A model generated the notes under the pieces. The model was not told the origin of the DNA. It saw only the letters and a list, made by a program, of their open reading frames with translations, and ran no database searches. Below are positions 1 through 8,943 of a stretch of 64,000 bases of DNA, one piece after another. This DNA is from JAUXFS01 sp050329575 (lineage in GTDB: Bacteria; Pseudomonadota; Alphaproteobacteria; Rhodospirillales; Defluviicoccaceae), in NCBI GenBank assembly GCA_050329575.1, contig JBHJOP010000006.1, positions 1-64,000 on the forward strand. The letters run 5' to 3'. Position 1 is the stretch's first letter; every line of letters starts with the position of its first letter. Made by a program: the position numbers and the translations under genes.

Positions 1-113
1 CCTTGGTTCCTGTAGCGAAAGAGCCGGCCCTTCGATATCATGGCTGGTCGTCGGCGCACCTGCCTCGAGCGGGATCGGAAACGAGCGAACGGCGCGAAGC
101 GGGGAGAGCGATC

Positions 114-674
114 ATGACATCCACACCTCCAGACAAGGTCGTCAAATCCAGAAAAGCCGCCACAGTCGTCAAGTCCAAGCGTATCGAGAAGGTCGTCGAT
201 CTGCTGCAGCCTTACGTTCGGGTCAGCGACAAGATCGGCCCGTTTCCGATTCCCGAAGTGCCGGAGTACATGTTTCGTCTGATCAAGAACGATCGGGAGT
301 ACGCGGCATTCGAAAAGGACCCGAAAACGGCGATGCAGCGCGCCGGGATCCCCACCGGCCGCGTCGACGTGGCACTGTTCGCCGGCCTCGCCAAGATGCT
401 GCACGACCGCAAGCACGGCATCGGCGTGCTCGACCAGATCGCGGAATCGGTGACGTCGAAGGAGACCAGCAGTCACCAACAGATCAACTTCGACTCGTCG
501 GGGCGGAGCTCCGAGACCTCGCGCGGCTCCCACGTCGGCGAGAACACCAAGTTCGAGACCAGTGGCATCCAGAAGCCGGACGATATCCTCCGCCATGAGA
601 TCAATCTGCTGTTCTTCCCGTCGCAACCGCTGGTCACGCCCGAGCTGATCGAGCAGATCCGCAAGATCAAATGA
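114..674 (+). CDS. Unassigned protein with a RiPP-leader-like segment
   Basis: I do not recognise this 186-residue protein as a named family. The ATG at 114 is preceded by a GGGGAGAG ribosome-binding site; the frame is open further upstream but has no better start. Residues 53-79 run from MFRLIKND through a DPKTAMQRAGI end. This resembles the 'Dp.f...l..DP..al...GI' helix of NHLP, Nif11 and related RiPP leader families. Residues about 113-151 are rich in Ser, Thr, Asn and Gly and contain no Cys or Trp; indeed the whole protein has no Cys. The C-terminus is a short helix-like tail. A radical SAM gene begins 19 bases downstream on the same strand, so the two are probably co-transcribed. A modified-peptide precursor or a partner/scaffold of the enzyme are both possible. 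The coding call is firm; the function is speculative. Confidence 0.75.
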   Translation: MTSTPPDKVVKSRKAATVVKSKRIEKVVDLLQPYVRVSDKIGPFPIPEVPEYMFRLIKNDREYAAFEKDPKTAMQRAGIPTGRVDVALFAGLAKMLHDRKHGIGVLDQIAESVTSKETSSHQQINFDSSGRSSETSRGSHVGENTKFETSGIQKPDDILRHEINLLFFPSQPLVTPELIEQIRKIK

Positions 675-693
675 CGGCCCTGGCGCGCCGCCG

Positions 694-1734
694 ATGATCC
701 GCTCGCTGTGCTTTCTCGCCACCTACCAGTGCAACGCCCGCTGCGACTACTGCGAATGCGGGCCGAAGCTGCGGGCGCGCTTGTCGCTCGGCGACATGGT
801 CGGCTACATCGATCAGGCTGCGGCCTTGGGCACCGTCGGCCAAGTGGTGTTCTCCGGCGGCGAGGCGACCCTCCTTGGCGACGACCTGTTCGCCGCCATC
901 GGCCATGCCCACGCCCGCGGCATGCTGACCCGGGTCGTCACCAACGGATGGTGGGGACACACCCCGGCCCGCGCCGGCGCCTTCCTCGGCCGGCTGAGGG
1001 ACGCCGGCCTCACCGAGATCAACATCAGCGTCGACGACCTTCATCAGGCGTGGATCCCGCTGGAGCGGGTCGCCAACTGCGTCCGCGCCTGCGTCGACGG
1101 CGGCTTCAAGTGCCTGGTCGTCCACAAGGAGAGCCGTGAGCCGACGATCACCAAGACGGTCCTCGAGCGCGCCTTCGGCTTGGCCCTGGTCGACTTCGAG
1201 TCCGCCCGCACCTACACCGCCGACGAGGAGTGCCGGCTGTTCGTCACCGGCCCGATCGTCCCGGTCGGCCGCGAGCCCGCCGCCGCGTCGGCGCGGCCGC
1301 TGCGCGCGGCACCGTGCGGCAAGTCTTGCGGCTCGATCCTCCGCGACGTGGTCATCGATCCCTGGCATCGCTTCCTGGTCTGCTGCGGCATCGTCAGCAA
1401 GGGCATCCCCGAACTGACGCTGGAGGACTTGCGAACGAGCCCGATGATCGACGTCATCGACGCGGCCAACCAGGACCTGATCCTCAACTGGCTCGCCCTC
1501 GAAGGCCCGGCGTCGATCGCGAGGTTCATCACCGAACACGACCCCGCAGTCACCTTCGACGACCGCTACGTCGGCATCTGCCACCTCTGCAACGACATCT
1601 TTACGCGCGAAGATTCCCGCGCCGTCCTCCACGCCAACGCCTGGAGAGCACGCCCCCGAATCGCGCTGCACCGCTCGTTCCTCGAAGCGGCGCGCGCCGA
1701 CGAGGAACTGTCGAGCCTCTACGTCAAGACGTGA
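694..1734 (+). CDS. Radical SAM protein with C-terminal cysteine clusters
   Basis: This 346-residue protein carries the radical SAM CxxxCxxC motif at Cys13, Cys17 and Cys20, followed by a GGE-type motif near residues 55-57 (FSGGEATL). Such enzymes bind a [4Fe-4S] cluster, cleave S-adenosylmethionine and start radical chemistry. The C-terminal half has more cysteines: Cys208 and Cys212 (PCGKSC), Cys230-231, and Cys296/Cys299 (CHLC). This arrangement is like a shortened SPASM or twitch domain that would hold an auxiliary cluster. That reading is inference, since the spacing is not canonical. The gene follows the leader-like protein by 19 bases with no clear ribosome-binding site, which suggests translational coupling. 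A peptide-modifying role is the leading guess; a small-molecule substrate cannot be excluded. Confidence 0.85.
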   Translation: MIRSLCFLATYQCNARCDYCECGPKLRARLSLGDMVGYIDQAAALGTVGQVVFSGGEATLLGDDLFAAIGHAHARGMLTRVVTNGWWGHTPARAGAFLGRLRDAGLTEINISVDDLHQAWIPLERVANCVRACVDGGFKCLVVHKESREPTITKTVLERAFGLALVDFESARTYTADEECRLFVTGPIVPVGREPAAASARPLRAAPCGKSCGSILRDVVIDPWHRFLVCCGIVSKGIPELTLEDLRTSPMIDVIDAANQDLILNWLALEGPASIARFITEHDPAVTFDDRYVGICHLCNDIFTREDSRAVLHANAWRARPRIALHRSFLEAARADEELSSLYVKT

Positions 1735-1891
1735 GGTGGCGCCTCGCCCGCGTCCATCATCGGGGTCAGCTCCTCGCCTTGTCGAATGAACCCCAGGAGA
1801 TTGGAACGCGCGTCGGCGCGAAGTCGGCAGATGGCCGCCGGGGGCGCATCCGCCAACCCGCCCGATCCGGCCGGGGGGCGCGCGTCGGGCC

Positions 1892-3679
1892 TCACGCCGC
1901 GAGGGTGTAGACGGTCACCGGCGCGCTCTTGCCGCGGACATCGACCGCGCCGAGGCGCGCGAACGGGAATTCGCCGGCGAGGGCGACGGTGGAGTGCGCC
2001 ACCAGGATGGTGGTGCCGAACTGCTTGTTCAGCTGTTCGAGCCGCGAGGCCAGATTGACGGTATCGCCGTAGATCGTATAGCTGAGCCGCCCGCTGGTGC
2101 CGACGCTGCCGGCGACCACATCGCCGGTGGTGATGCCGATCCGCATCGGGAGCGCGTGGCCGGCGAAGGTGCGGACCGCGATCGCCCGCCGGATCTCCAC
2201 CGCCGCCGCGACGGCTTGGGTGGCGTGGTCCGGATCGGCGATCGGAACGTTGAACACGGCGAGCAGGCCGTCGCCCTGGAACTGGGTGATCATGCCGCCG
2301 TGGCGCTCCAGGATCTCGGCCTGCACCGAAAAGTATTCGTTCAGCATGCTCACCAGTCGTTCCGGCGACATACGCTCCGAAAGGCCGGTGAAGCCGGCGA
2401 CGTCGGTGAACATCACCGTCGCCAGGGTCGAGACCGGCGCCGTCGCGCCACGGTCCCTGATCAGCCGGGCGGCGACACTGTCGGGGACGTACTTGCCGAA
2501 CAGGTCGCGCACCAGGTCGCGTTCGCGCAGCCCCTGGACCATGGCGTTGAACGATCGGGAGGCGTCGTCGATCTCGCGCAGCGGTGTCGCCGGCAGCGCC
2601 GGGACGCGGTCGAGGTCGCCCCGTTCGACCGCACGGGCGGCCGCCGACAGACGCAGGATCGGCGATCCGATCGCCCGTCCGATCAGCAGCGCCGCACCAA
2701 CCGACAGCCCCAGAATCGCCAGCCCGAAAACGGCCGTGTCTCGCAACCGTTCGACCTGTTCCGTCCCGCGCGACCCGGCCCGGAAGTAGGCGCCGATCGT
2801 CAACGGGGCGTCGGCATACCGGCGAAGCTCGCGGAACAGCACCACGTAGTCGAGATCGTCGACGCGTACGATCCCGCCCTCGATCGCCGTCCGATCGATG
2901 ATGGTCAGCGGCCGTGCGTCACCGCTCCCGAGCCGGGCGAGGACCGGGTCGCCGAACCGCGCGAGCCCCGGCAGCGGCTGCTCTCGGGTGAATTCGTGCC
3001 GGCCCTCCGCGAGCCCTGGATGGGCGAGCACCTGCGCGCGGGCATAGAGGACGAAGGGAACCACGGTCTCCGCGCTTCGCCCCCCGACCAGCGCGCGGGA
3101 GAGATCGCCGATGCCGACGGCTTGAGCGAGGATGCCGAGGAACCGGCCGTCGCGACGGAGCGGCGTCCACAGGTTGACGATGGTCTGGCCCTCGTCCTCC
3201 AGCCAGAACGGCCGTCCCCACGACGGACCGGAGGCGGCACGCCCATCGGCGACGTAACGCCGGACGTCCTCGTCGAGCGAACCGTCGCGGTCGACCACCT
3301 CCGGCGCCCCCCGATGGTAGCGGAGCGACCGGTGATCGGCGGTGAGGATCGCCAGGCCGAGAACCTCCGGGGTCGCCGCCATGCTGCCGCGCAGGAACGC
3401 ATCGAGGCGCGTCCGGTCGTCGATGTCGATGCGGCCCGCGGCCAGCTCGTCGGCGATCCACAGCGCCTGGTCGACGATGGGATCGAGCGCGCGCGCGAGC
3501 ACGGCGATCATCGCGTCGATCCCCGTCTGCGCCTCGGCGGTCAGCATCTCGCGGGTGGTCTCCCGGGCGGCGGAGTAGCCGAGATGCAGGACGCCGGCAA
3601 CCGCCAGCAGCATCAGCCCACCGGTCGCCAGCGCCATCGCCGCTTTCAGCGGCACCCTGATGCCGACCCGTGCTCCCAT
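1892..3679 (-). CDS. Membrane class III adenylate/guanylate cyclase with HAMP
   Basis: This 595-residue sensor-type cyclase starts with a transmembrane segment at about residues 10-35. A large sensory region, probably periplasmic and dCACHE-like, follows. A second transmembrane segment and a HAMP linker lie at about 330-400, and the class III catalytic domain occupies about 405-595. Metal-binding aspartates are visible in FTDVAGFT and QGDGLLAVF, and the transition-state Asn/Arg in GDTVNLASRLE. The residue that often specifies adenine (Lys before the GD motif) is Gln here (TQFQGDG). The start at 3679 has the strong ribosome-binding site GGAGGGA; an upstream in-frame ATG at 3748 lacks one. The gene is divergent from the MaoC-Pta gene. 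Product cAMP or cGMP is not decided by sequence alone. Confidence 0.9.
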   Translation of the reverse strand: MGARVGIRVPLKAAMALATGGLMLLAVAGVLHLGYSAARETTREMLTAEAQTGIDAMIAVLARALDPIVDQALWIADELAAGRIDIDDRTRLDAFLRGSMAATPEVLGLAILTADHRSLRYHRGAPEVVDRDGSLDEDVRRYVADGRAASGPSWGRPFWLEDEGQTIVNLWTPLRRDGRFLGILAQAVGIGDLSRALVGGRSAETVVPFVLYARAQVLAHPGLAEGRHEFTREQPLPGLARFGDPVLARLGSGDARPLTIIDRTAIEGGIVRVDDLDYVVLFRELRRYADAPLTIGAYFRAGSRGTEQVERLRDTAVFGLAILGLSVGAALLIGRAIGSPILRLSAAARAVERGDLDRVPALPATPLREIDDASRSFNAMVQGLRERDLVRDLFGKYVPDSVAARLIRDRGATAPVSTLATVMFTDVAGFTGLSERMSPERLVSMLNEYFSVQAEILERHGGMITQFQGDGLLAVFNVPIADPDHATQAVAAAVEIRRAIAVRTFAGHALPMRIGITTGDVVAGSVGTSGRLSYTIYGDTVNLASRLEQLNKQFGTTILVAHSTVALAGEFPFARLGAVDVRGKSAPVTVYTLAA

Positions 3680-3895
3680 CGATCGGTCCCTCCGTCCCGG
3701 TTGCGACAGCGGCGGGGCGGGGCCGAAGGGGGCCTGCCCGGCCGCCACCGGTCACAATTCCTTGCCTTGATCCGTCGGCGATCGGCGGCGCAGGTGCGCA
3801 GCGCGCTCTCGGACGATGCGGTGTCGCGCATCGAGTGCTATAGGGACATCGTGACGGGTGCGACAGCAAGATCACAGTTCCGGAGCGGCGGGCCG

Positions 3896-5308
3896 ATGAC
3901 CGAGATGCTGGAGAACAAGACCTTCGACGAGATCCGGGTCGGCGACACGGTGTCGTTCTCCGGGGCCTTGCGCGAGGAGGACATCGAAACGTGGGCGGCG
4001 GTGACCGCCAATCCCAACGTGATGACGCTGAAGCAGGCGGCGACGGGCGAGGACGACTTCCTCGAAGCGAGCGGGGTCGGCACCTGGGGAACGGCGCTGT
4101 TCTCCACTCTGATCGGCACCCGGCTGCCGGGCGTCGGCTCGTTCACGCGCTCGGCCGAGGCCCGTTTCCCGCGCCCGTTTCCGGTCGGCCAGCCGATCAC
4201 CGTCACGGTCACGGTGACCGAGAAGCGCGCGGACGAGGGCGTCGTGATCCTCGAGTGCCGGTGCGTCGATGCCGGCGGCAACGAGCTGATCACCGGGCGT
4301 GCGGAGGTGGTGACCCCGAAGGAAAAGATCCGCCAGCCGGTGATCGAGATGCCGAAGGTCCGCCTCCGCCGCGAGGACCGCTATCTCGAACTCTTGAAGA
4401 TGTGCGAGGACCTGGAGGCGGTCACGACCGCGGTCGTCCATCCCTGCAGCGACGATGCGCTGAAAGGGGCGGTCCAGGCCGCCGAGCGGGGCCTCATCGA
4501 TCCCATCCTGGTCGGCCCGGAGGCGAAGATCCGCAGCGTCGCCGACGAGACCGGCCTCGACATCGCCCCCTACCGGCTGATCCCGACCGAACACAGCCAT
4601 CACGCCGCCGAGGAAGCCGTGGCCCTGGTTCGAGCCGGCGAGGCGGAAGCGATGATGAAAGGCAGCCTGCACACCGACGAGCTGCTGCGCGCGGTGGTCC
4701 ACAAGCAGCTCGGCATCCGCACCGAACGGCGGCTGAGCCACTGCTTCCTGCTGTCGGTGCCGACCTACGAACGGGCGATCATCCTCACCGACGCCGCGAT
4801 CAACATCTTCCCCGATCTCGGAATCAAGCGCGACATCTGTCAGAACGCGATCGACCTCGCGCACGCGCTCGGCATCGCGACGCCGAAAGTGGCCATCCTG
4901 TCGGCGGTCGAGACGGTGACGCCGTCGATCCCCTCGACGCTGGAGGCCGCGGCGCTGTGCAAGATGGCCGACCGCGGCCAGATCAAGGGCGCACTCCTGG
5001 ACGGACCGCTCGCCTTCGACAACGCCGTCGACGAGGAGGCGGCGCGGACCAAGGGCATCGTCTCGCCGGTCGCCGGCGTCGCCGACATCCTGGTCGTTCC
5101 CGACCTCGAGGCCGGCAACATGCTGGCCAAGCAGCTGACGTTCATGGCCGACGCGGAGGCGGCGGGAATCGTTCTCGGCGCGCGGGTGCCGATCGTGTTG
5201 ACCAGCCGCGCCGACAGCGCCCGCACCCGCCTCGCCTCCTGCGCCCTCGCGGTGCTTCTGGTGCATCGCCAGCGCAGGGGCGCCGCGCCGAAGCTGGCGG
5301 CGGGGTAG
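3896..5308 (+). CDS. Bifunctional enoyl-CoA hydratase/phosphate acetyltransferase (MaoC-Pta fusion)
   Basis: This 470-residue protein fuses an N-terminal MaoC-like hot-dog domain (about 1-150) to a phosphate acetyl/butyryltransferase domain (about 165-470). The C-terminal domain moves an acyl group between CoA and phosphate. The MaoC part would hydrate an enoyl-CoA or simply bind acyl-CoA. The fusion is a known alphaproteobacterial arrangement. The open frame extends far upstream, but ATG 3896 fits the domain boundary, and the region before it (3680-3895) looks non-coding. The kinase gene begins six bases after the stop and fabI follows, so the three probably form an operon. With the kinase, this gene could convert acyl-CoA to the acid with ATP gain, or run in the activating direction. 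Confidence 0.92.
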   Translation: MTEMLENKTFDEIRVGDTVSFSGALREEDIETWAAVTANPNVMTLKQAATGEDDFLEASGVGTWGTALFSTLIGTRLPGVGSFTRSAEARFPRPFPVGQPITVTVTVTEKRADEGVVILECRCVDAGGNELITGRAEVVTPKEKIRQPVIEMPKVRLRREDRYLELLKMCEDLEAVTTAVVHPCSDDALKGAVQAAERGLIDPILVGPEAKIRSVADETGLDIAPYRLIPTEHSHHAAEEAVALVRAGEAEAMMKGSLHTDELLRAVVHKQLGIRTERRLSHCFLLSVPTYERAIILTDAAINIFPDLGIKRDICQNAIDLAHALGIATPKVAILSAVETVTPSIPSTLEAAALCKMADRGQIKGALLDGPLAFDNAVDEEAARTKGIVSPVAGVADILVVPDLEAGNMLAKQLTFMADAEAAGIVLGARVPIVLTSRADSARTRLASCALAVLLVHRQRRGAAPKLAAG

Positions 5309-5314
5309 ACGGCA

Positions 5315-6493
5315 ATGCGGGACGCCATCCTGGTCCTCAACGCCGGCTCCTCCAGCATCAAGTTCGCCGGTTACGTCGATGGCGGTGCCGGCGAGCCGAC
5401 GCTGCTCGCCAAGGGGCAGATCGAGGGGATCGGCACCGCACCCTCGTTCGAGGCCCGCAACGAGGGCGGCGGCGTCATCGGCGAGCACCGCTGGCCCGAG
5501 GATGCGGCGGTCAAGCACGCGGAGTGCCTGCAGTTCCTGATCGAATGGATTCACCGCAACGCCACCGCCGTGCGGCTGGTGGCGGCCGGTCATCGGGTGG
5601 TGCACGGCGGCGTCACCTTCGCGACCGCGACCCGCATCGACGATGCGGTGATGGACGAACTGGAGACGCTGGTGCCGCTGGCGCCGCTGCACCAGCCGCA
5701 CAACCTGGCGGCGATCCGGGCGTTGGCGGACCTCGATCCCGACCTGCCGCAGGTGGCCTGCTTCGACACCGCCTTCCACCGCACCCAGCCGGCGGTGGCG
5801 CAGATGTTCGCCCTGCCGCCCGCCGTCACCGACGGCGTCGTGCGGCGCTACGGCTTCCACGGCCTGTCCTACGAATACATCGCCCGCCGGCTGCCGGAGG
5901 TCGCGCCCCGGGCGTCCCGCGTGGTCGTCGCGCACCTCGGCAGTGGCGCCAGCATGTGCGCGCTCAGCGACGGGGTCAGCATCGAGAGCACCATGGGGTT
6001 CACCGCCGTCGACGGTCTGCCGATGGGAACGCGCACCGGCGCCCTCGATCCGGGGGTCGTCCTCTACCTGGTCCAGCAACGGCGATACGACGGAGCGGCG
6101 ATCGAGAGACTGCTCTACAAGGAATCGGGCCTGCTCGGCGTTTCCGGTGTCAGCAACGACATGCGCGTTCTGCTCGCCAGCGACGATCCGCGGGCGGCCG
6201 CGGCGGTCGAGCTGTTCGTCTATCACATCGCCAAGCACCTCGGCGCCCTCGCCGCCGCGCTTCAAGGCCTCGATGCGCTGGTGTTCACCGCCGGCATCGG
6301 CGAGAACGCGCCCGCGATCCGCGACCGGGTGTGCCGACGGGCGGCTTGGCTCGGCATCGAGATCGACGATCGCGCCAACGTCCGCGGCGGTCCCCGCATC
6401 AGCGCGGAGGCAAGCCCGGTCTCGGTCTGGGTGATCCCCACCGACGAGGAACGGATGATCGCCATCCACACCGCCCGCGTCCTGCACGGATGA
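5315..6493 (+). CDS. Acetate/propionate family kinase
   Basis: This 392-residue protein is an ASKHA-fold kinase that interconverts an acyl phosphate and ADP with the free acid and ATP. The N-terminal phosphate-binding segment VLNAGSSSIKF, the signature GHRVVHGG (near residue 90) and the segment YGFHGLSYEYI near the middle are all present. So are HLGSGAS and the C-terminal FTAGIGENA. Length is normal for AckA. It lies six bases after the MaoC-Pta gene, whose phosphotransacetylase domain supplies its acyl phosphate. Whether acetate, propionate or butyrate is preferred cannot be read from the sequence, so I give no gene symbol, although ackA would be the usual label. Confidence 0.93.
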   Translation: MRDAILVLNAGSSSIKFAGYVDGGAGEPTLLAKGQIEGIGTAPSFEARNEGGGVIGEHRWPEDAAVKHAECLQFLIEWIHRNATAVRLVAAGHRVVHGGVTFATATRIDDAVMDELETLVPLAPLHQPHNLAAIRALADLDPDLPQVACFDTAFHRTQPAVAQMFALPPAVTDGVVRRYGFHGLSYEYIARRLPEVAPRASRVVVAHLGSGASMCALSDGVSIESTMGFTAVDGLPMGTRTGALDPGVVLYLVQQRRYDGAAIERLLYKESGLLGVSGVSNDMRVLLASDDPRAAAAVELFVYHIAKHLGALAAALQGLDALVFTAGIGENAPAIRDRVCRRAAWLGIEIDDRANVRGGPRISAEASPVSVWVIPTDEERMIAIHTARVLHG

Positions 6494-6530
6494 TCCACCG
6501 CGACCACGCGAACCGAGGAGGGAGACAGCG

Positions 6531-7358
6531 ATGACCGAGACCACCCCGAACACCGAGCTGCTGGACTATCTCAAGGGCGAGAGGACACCGTACCCGCTGG
6601 CCGGCAAGAAGGGAATCGTGATCGGGATCGCCAACGACCAGTCGATCGCCTGGGGATGTGCACAGGCCTTCCGCGGCCTCGGGGCCGATCTCTGCATCAC
6701 CTATCTCAACGACAAGACCAAGCGCTTCACCCAGCCGCTGGCCGACGCCCTCGACGTCCCGCCGTCCCTCTATCTGCCCTGCGACGTGCGGGAGGAGGGG
6801 CAACTGGAGAGCGTGTTCGCGGCGATCGAGCGCGAATGGGGCCGCCTCGACTTCGCGCTGCACTCGATCGCCTTCGCGCCACGGGAAGATCTGCACGGCC
6901 GCGTCACCGATTGCTCGCGGGACGGTTTCCTGCTCGCCATGGACATCTCGTGCCACTCGTTCATCCGCATGGCCCACCTCGCCGAACCGCTGATGAAGGA
7001 CGGCGGCGCGCTGTTCACCATGAGCTACTTCGGGGCCGAGAAGGTGGTCGAGAACTACAACGTCATGGGGCCGGTGAAGGCGGCACTGGAGGCCACGGCC
7101 CGCTACGTCGCGGCCGAGCTCGGCCCCAAGGGCATCCGCGTCAATCCGATCTCGCCGGGGCCGATCAAGACCCGCGCCGCATCCGGCATCGGCCGCTTCG
7201 ACGAGTTGATGGAGAAGGCAGCGGCGCGGGCGCCGGCCCGTGCCCTGGTCACCATCGAGGACGTCGGTCTGGCGACGGCCTTCCTCGCCTCCGACTACGC
7301 CAAGCTGATCACCGGCGACACCATGTACATCGACGGCGGCTATCACGTCATCGGCTAG
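6531..7358 (+). CDS. fabI: Enoyl-[acyl-carrier-protein] reductase (NADH), FabI
   Basis: This 275-residue protein reduces enoyl-ACP in the last step of each fatty acid elongation cycle. It belongs to the FabI branch of short-chain dehydrogenases: the nucleotide loop reads GIANDQSIAWG (about 32-42), and the FabI-specific active site has Tyr166, Tyr176 and Lys183 in a YNVMGPVK context. The C-terminal GDTMYIDGGYH segment is typical. A strong AGGAGGGAG ribosome-binding site precedes the ATG. The gene is 37 bases downstream of the acyl kinase and probably shares its transcript. The next gene is convergent, with only five bases between the stop codons. Confidence 0.96.
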   Translation: MTETTPNTELLDYLKGERTPYPLAGKKGIVIGIANDQSIAWGCAQAFRGLGADLCITYLNDKTKRFTQPLADALDVPPSLYLPCDVREEGQLESVFAAIEREWGRLDFALHSIAFAPREDLHGRVTDCSRDGFLLAMDISCHSFIRMAHLAEPLMKDGGALFTMSYFGAEKVVENYNVMGPVKAALEATARYVAAELGPKGIRVNPISPGPIKTRAASGIGRFDELMEKAAARAPARALVTIEDVGLATAFLASDYAKLITGDTMYIDGGYHVIG

Positions 7359-7363
7359 CGCCG

Positions 7364-7696
7364 TCAGAACACGCCGAAATACTGCTCCACCAGCACGTCG
7401 CCGATGGTCCGCACCGGGCAGGTGTTCGGCCAGCCGGGGCAGACGCGCACCTCCGCCGTCTCCGCGACGCCGAGAATGTCGGCGCGGCGGGCATCGCTCC
7501 GCGTGGTCAGCGCCGGTCCGTCGGCGGCGACATCGACGACGATCGGGCACCCGGGCTGCCAGGTCTCGCACCCGCGCCCGGTGGCGCGCTGGTGCGACTC
7601 GACCGCCAGTTCGCACGCCGCCAGGCCGAGCATGGCGACGGCGAGAACGAGGAAACGACCCGGGAGCACGTGGCGCCGACGAACGGGTGACATCAT
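7364..7696 (-). CDS. Small predicted lipoprotein of unknown function
   Basis: This 110-residue protein begins with a basic n-region and a hydrophobic stretch ending in the lipobox LAAC at about residues 25-28. It should therefore be exported, lipid-anchored at that Cys and held at the cell envelope. Beyond the lipobox there are four more cysteines (in GCETWQPGC and CPGWPNTC), which could form disulfides in the periplasm. I do not recognise a family. The ATG overlaps the stop codon of the ELM1 gene in an ATGA, which supports translational coupling and a real gene. A second ATG directly follows the first. It ends five bases from the convergent fabI. Confidence 0.7.
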   Translation of the reverse strand: MMSPVRRRHVLPGRFLVLAVAMLGLAACELAVESHQRATGRGCETWQPGCPIVVDVAADGPALTTRSDARRADILGVAETAEVRVCPGWPNTCPVRTIGDVLVEQYFGVF

Positions 7697-8943
7697 CTGC
7701 GGTTCTCCGAGGGCATATCGATGGGCGAGCGGCCTCCCGGCACTCTACAACGATCGTCGCCCAAGGCAACTCGCAACTGGCCGGCCATCAGCGTCTCGAT
7801 CCGCTCGACGACGCGCGGCACCTCGTCGGGCACCGTTGCCGCCCGTGCCGGGAACGGATCGCCGAGCCGCACCGCGAAGCCGCGCGCGATCAGCTGGTCG
7901 TGGAGCGCCGCGAAGTCGCGGGGATGGGTGATCAGGTTGAGGTTGTAGAGGCCGTCGCGCAGCCATTGTCCGAAGGCGCCGCCGCCCCTGCCGACGACCG
8001 CCCGCAGCAGGCGGGCGACGGCCTCCCGCAGGCGGCGCTGCGACGCCGGCTTGACCGGAAGGGGGAAGATCGCCAGCGGCTTGCCGAGGCGGGCGACCTC
8101 GACGATCATCGAGATGCTGTCGCCGGTGACGACGAAACGGTCGGCGAGGCCGAGCAGCGCCGGGTAGGGATTGTCGTCGGCGGCCGGATCCCACCGGTAG
8201 AGGCGGCCGCCGGCGGGCAGGTCGCGCGCCAGGGCGTCGACGACCGCCGGCGGCGTGCGGCGGCTGGTGGAGACGAACAGGGAGCCCTCGCCGCCACCCG
8301 GCGAACGGCGGATCCGCTCGACCAGCAGGCGGGCGACGTCGGCATCGAGAACCAGCGGCTGGGTCGGTCCGCCGACCAGCACCGCGGTCAGCGGACGGGC
8401 CATGCCTGCGAGGCGCGGGCGCCAGCGCAGGACCGCTTCGGCCACCCGCGCCTCGTCGATGCGCATCAGCGGCAGATCGAGGTTCAGCACGTTGGTCCGG
8501 TCCGGCAGGCGGTACTGCGGCGTCGCGACGACCAGAGCGAACCGGTCGAGCATCCGCCGCGGGCGACCGACGATGACGATTCGGGTCCGGCCCCCGGACT
8601 GCTTTCGGATCCACAGCGCCACCATCGACGGCCGGCGGCCGACGGTGAGCACGAGGTCGGGCCACGGCGGTGCCAGGGGATCGGACCGCTCGCGCACGAC
8701 ATGGTGCACGGAGGGTCGGAACAGCGGCTTGCGGACGGCGTAGCGGGCATCGAAACAGAGCCGCTTGCGCCGGCAGGGCCAAGGGAGGGCGGCGGCGATG
8801 ATCTCGACCTGGGCGTTGTCGCCGAGCTTGTCGCCGAGAACGAGCCAGACGCTCGGCCGCTCGGCGGCCTCGTCCTCCGGCCGGCCGCCGCTACGGACTG
8901 CGGCGGCCGCACCCGTTTCTACCGACGGTGGCGCGACGGACAT
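7693..8943 (-). CDS. Mitochondrial fission ELM1 family protein (DUF1022)
   Basis: This 416-residue protein matches the bacterial ELM1/DUF1022 family. Near the N-terminus it has WLVLGDKLGDNAQ, with a TVGRRPS segment following. The C-terminal half has FVVTGDSISMIVEVARLGKPL, similar to nucleotide-sugar-binding ends of GT-B glycosyltransferases. In plants a relative acts in mitochondrial fission; the bacterial role is unknown but an envelope sugar-transfer function is a reasonable guess. The frame is open to an ATG at 9039, but the stretch before 8943 is low-complexity Arg/Pro and not family-like, so I chose ATG 8943. The lipoprotein gene follows by an ATGA overlap. Confidence 0.85.
   Translation of the reverse strand: MSVAPPSVETGAAAAVRSGGRPEDEAAERPSVWLVLGDKLGDNAQVEIIAAALPWPCRRKRLCFDARYAVRKPLFRPSVHHVVRERSDPLAPPWPDLVLTVGRRPSMVALWIRKQSGGRTRIVIVGRPRRMLDRFALVVATPQYRLPDRTNVLNLDLPLMRIDEARVAEAVLRWRPRLAGMARPLTAVLVGGPTQPLVLDADVARLLVERIRRSPGGGEGSLFVSTSRRTPPAVVDALARDLPAGGRLYRWDPAADDNPYPALLGLADRFVVTGDSISMIVEVARLGKPLAIFPLPVKPASQRRLREAVARLLRAVVGRGGGAFGQWLRDGLYNLNLITHPRDFAALHDQLIARGFAVRLGDPFPARAATVPDEVPRVVERIETLMAGQLRVALGDDRCRVPGGRSPIDMPSENRR

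Noticed and set aside
1994..3895. Upstream in-frame extension of the MaoC-Pta gene
   Set aside because: It lies antisense to the cyclase gene and has no protein-like composition; the family starts at 3896.
3872..6553. Minus-strand open frame of 893 codons opposite MaoC-Pta and the kinase
   Set aside because: Shadow of the two real genes; no domain and no ribosome-binding site.
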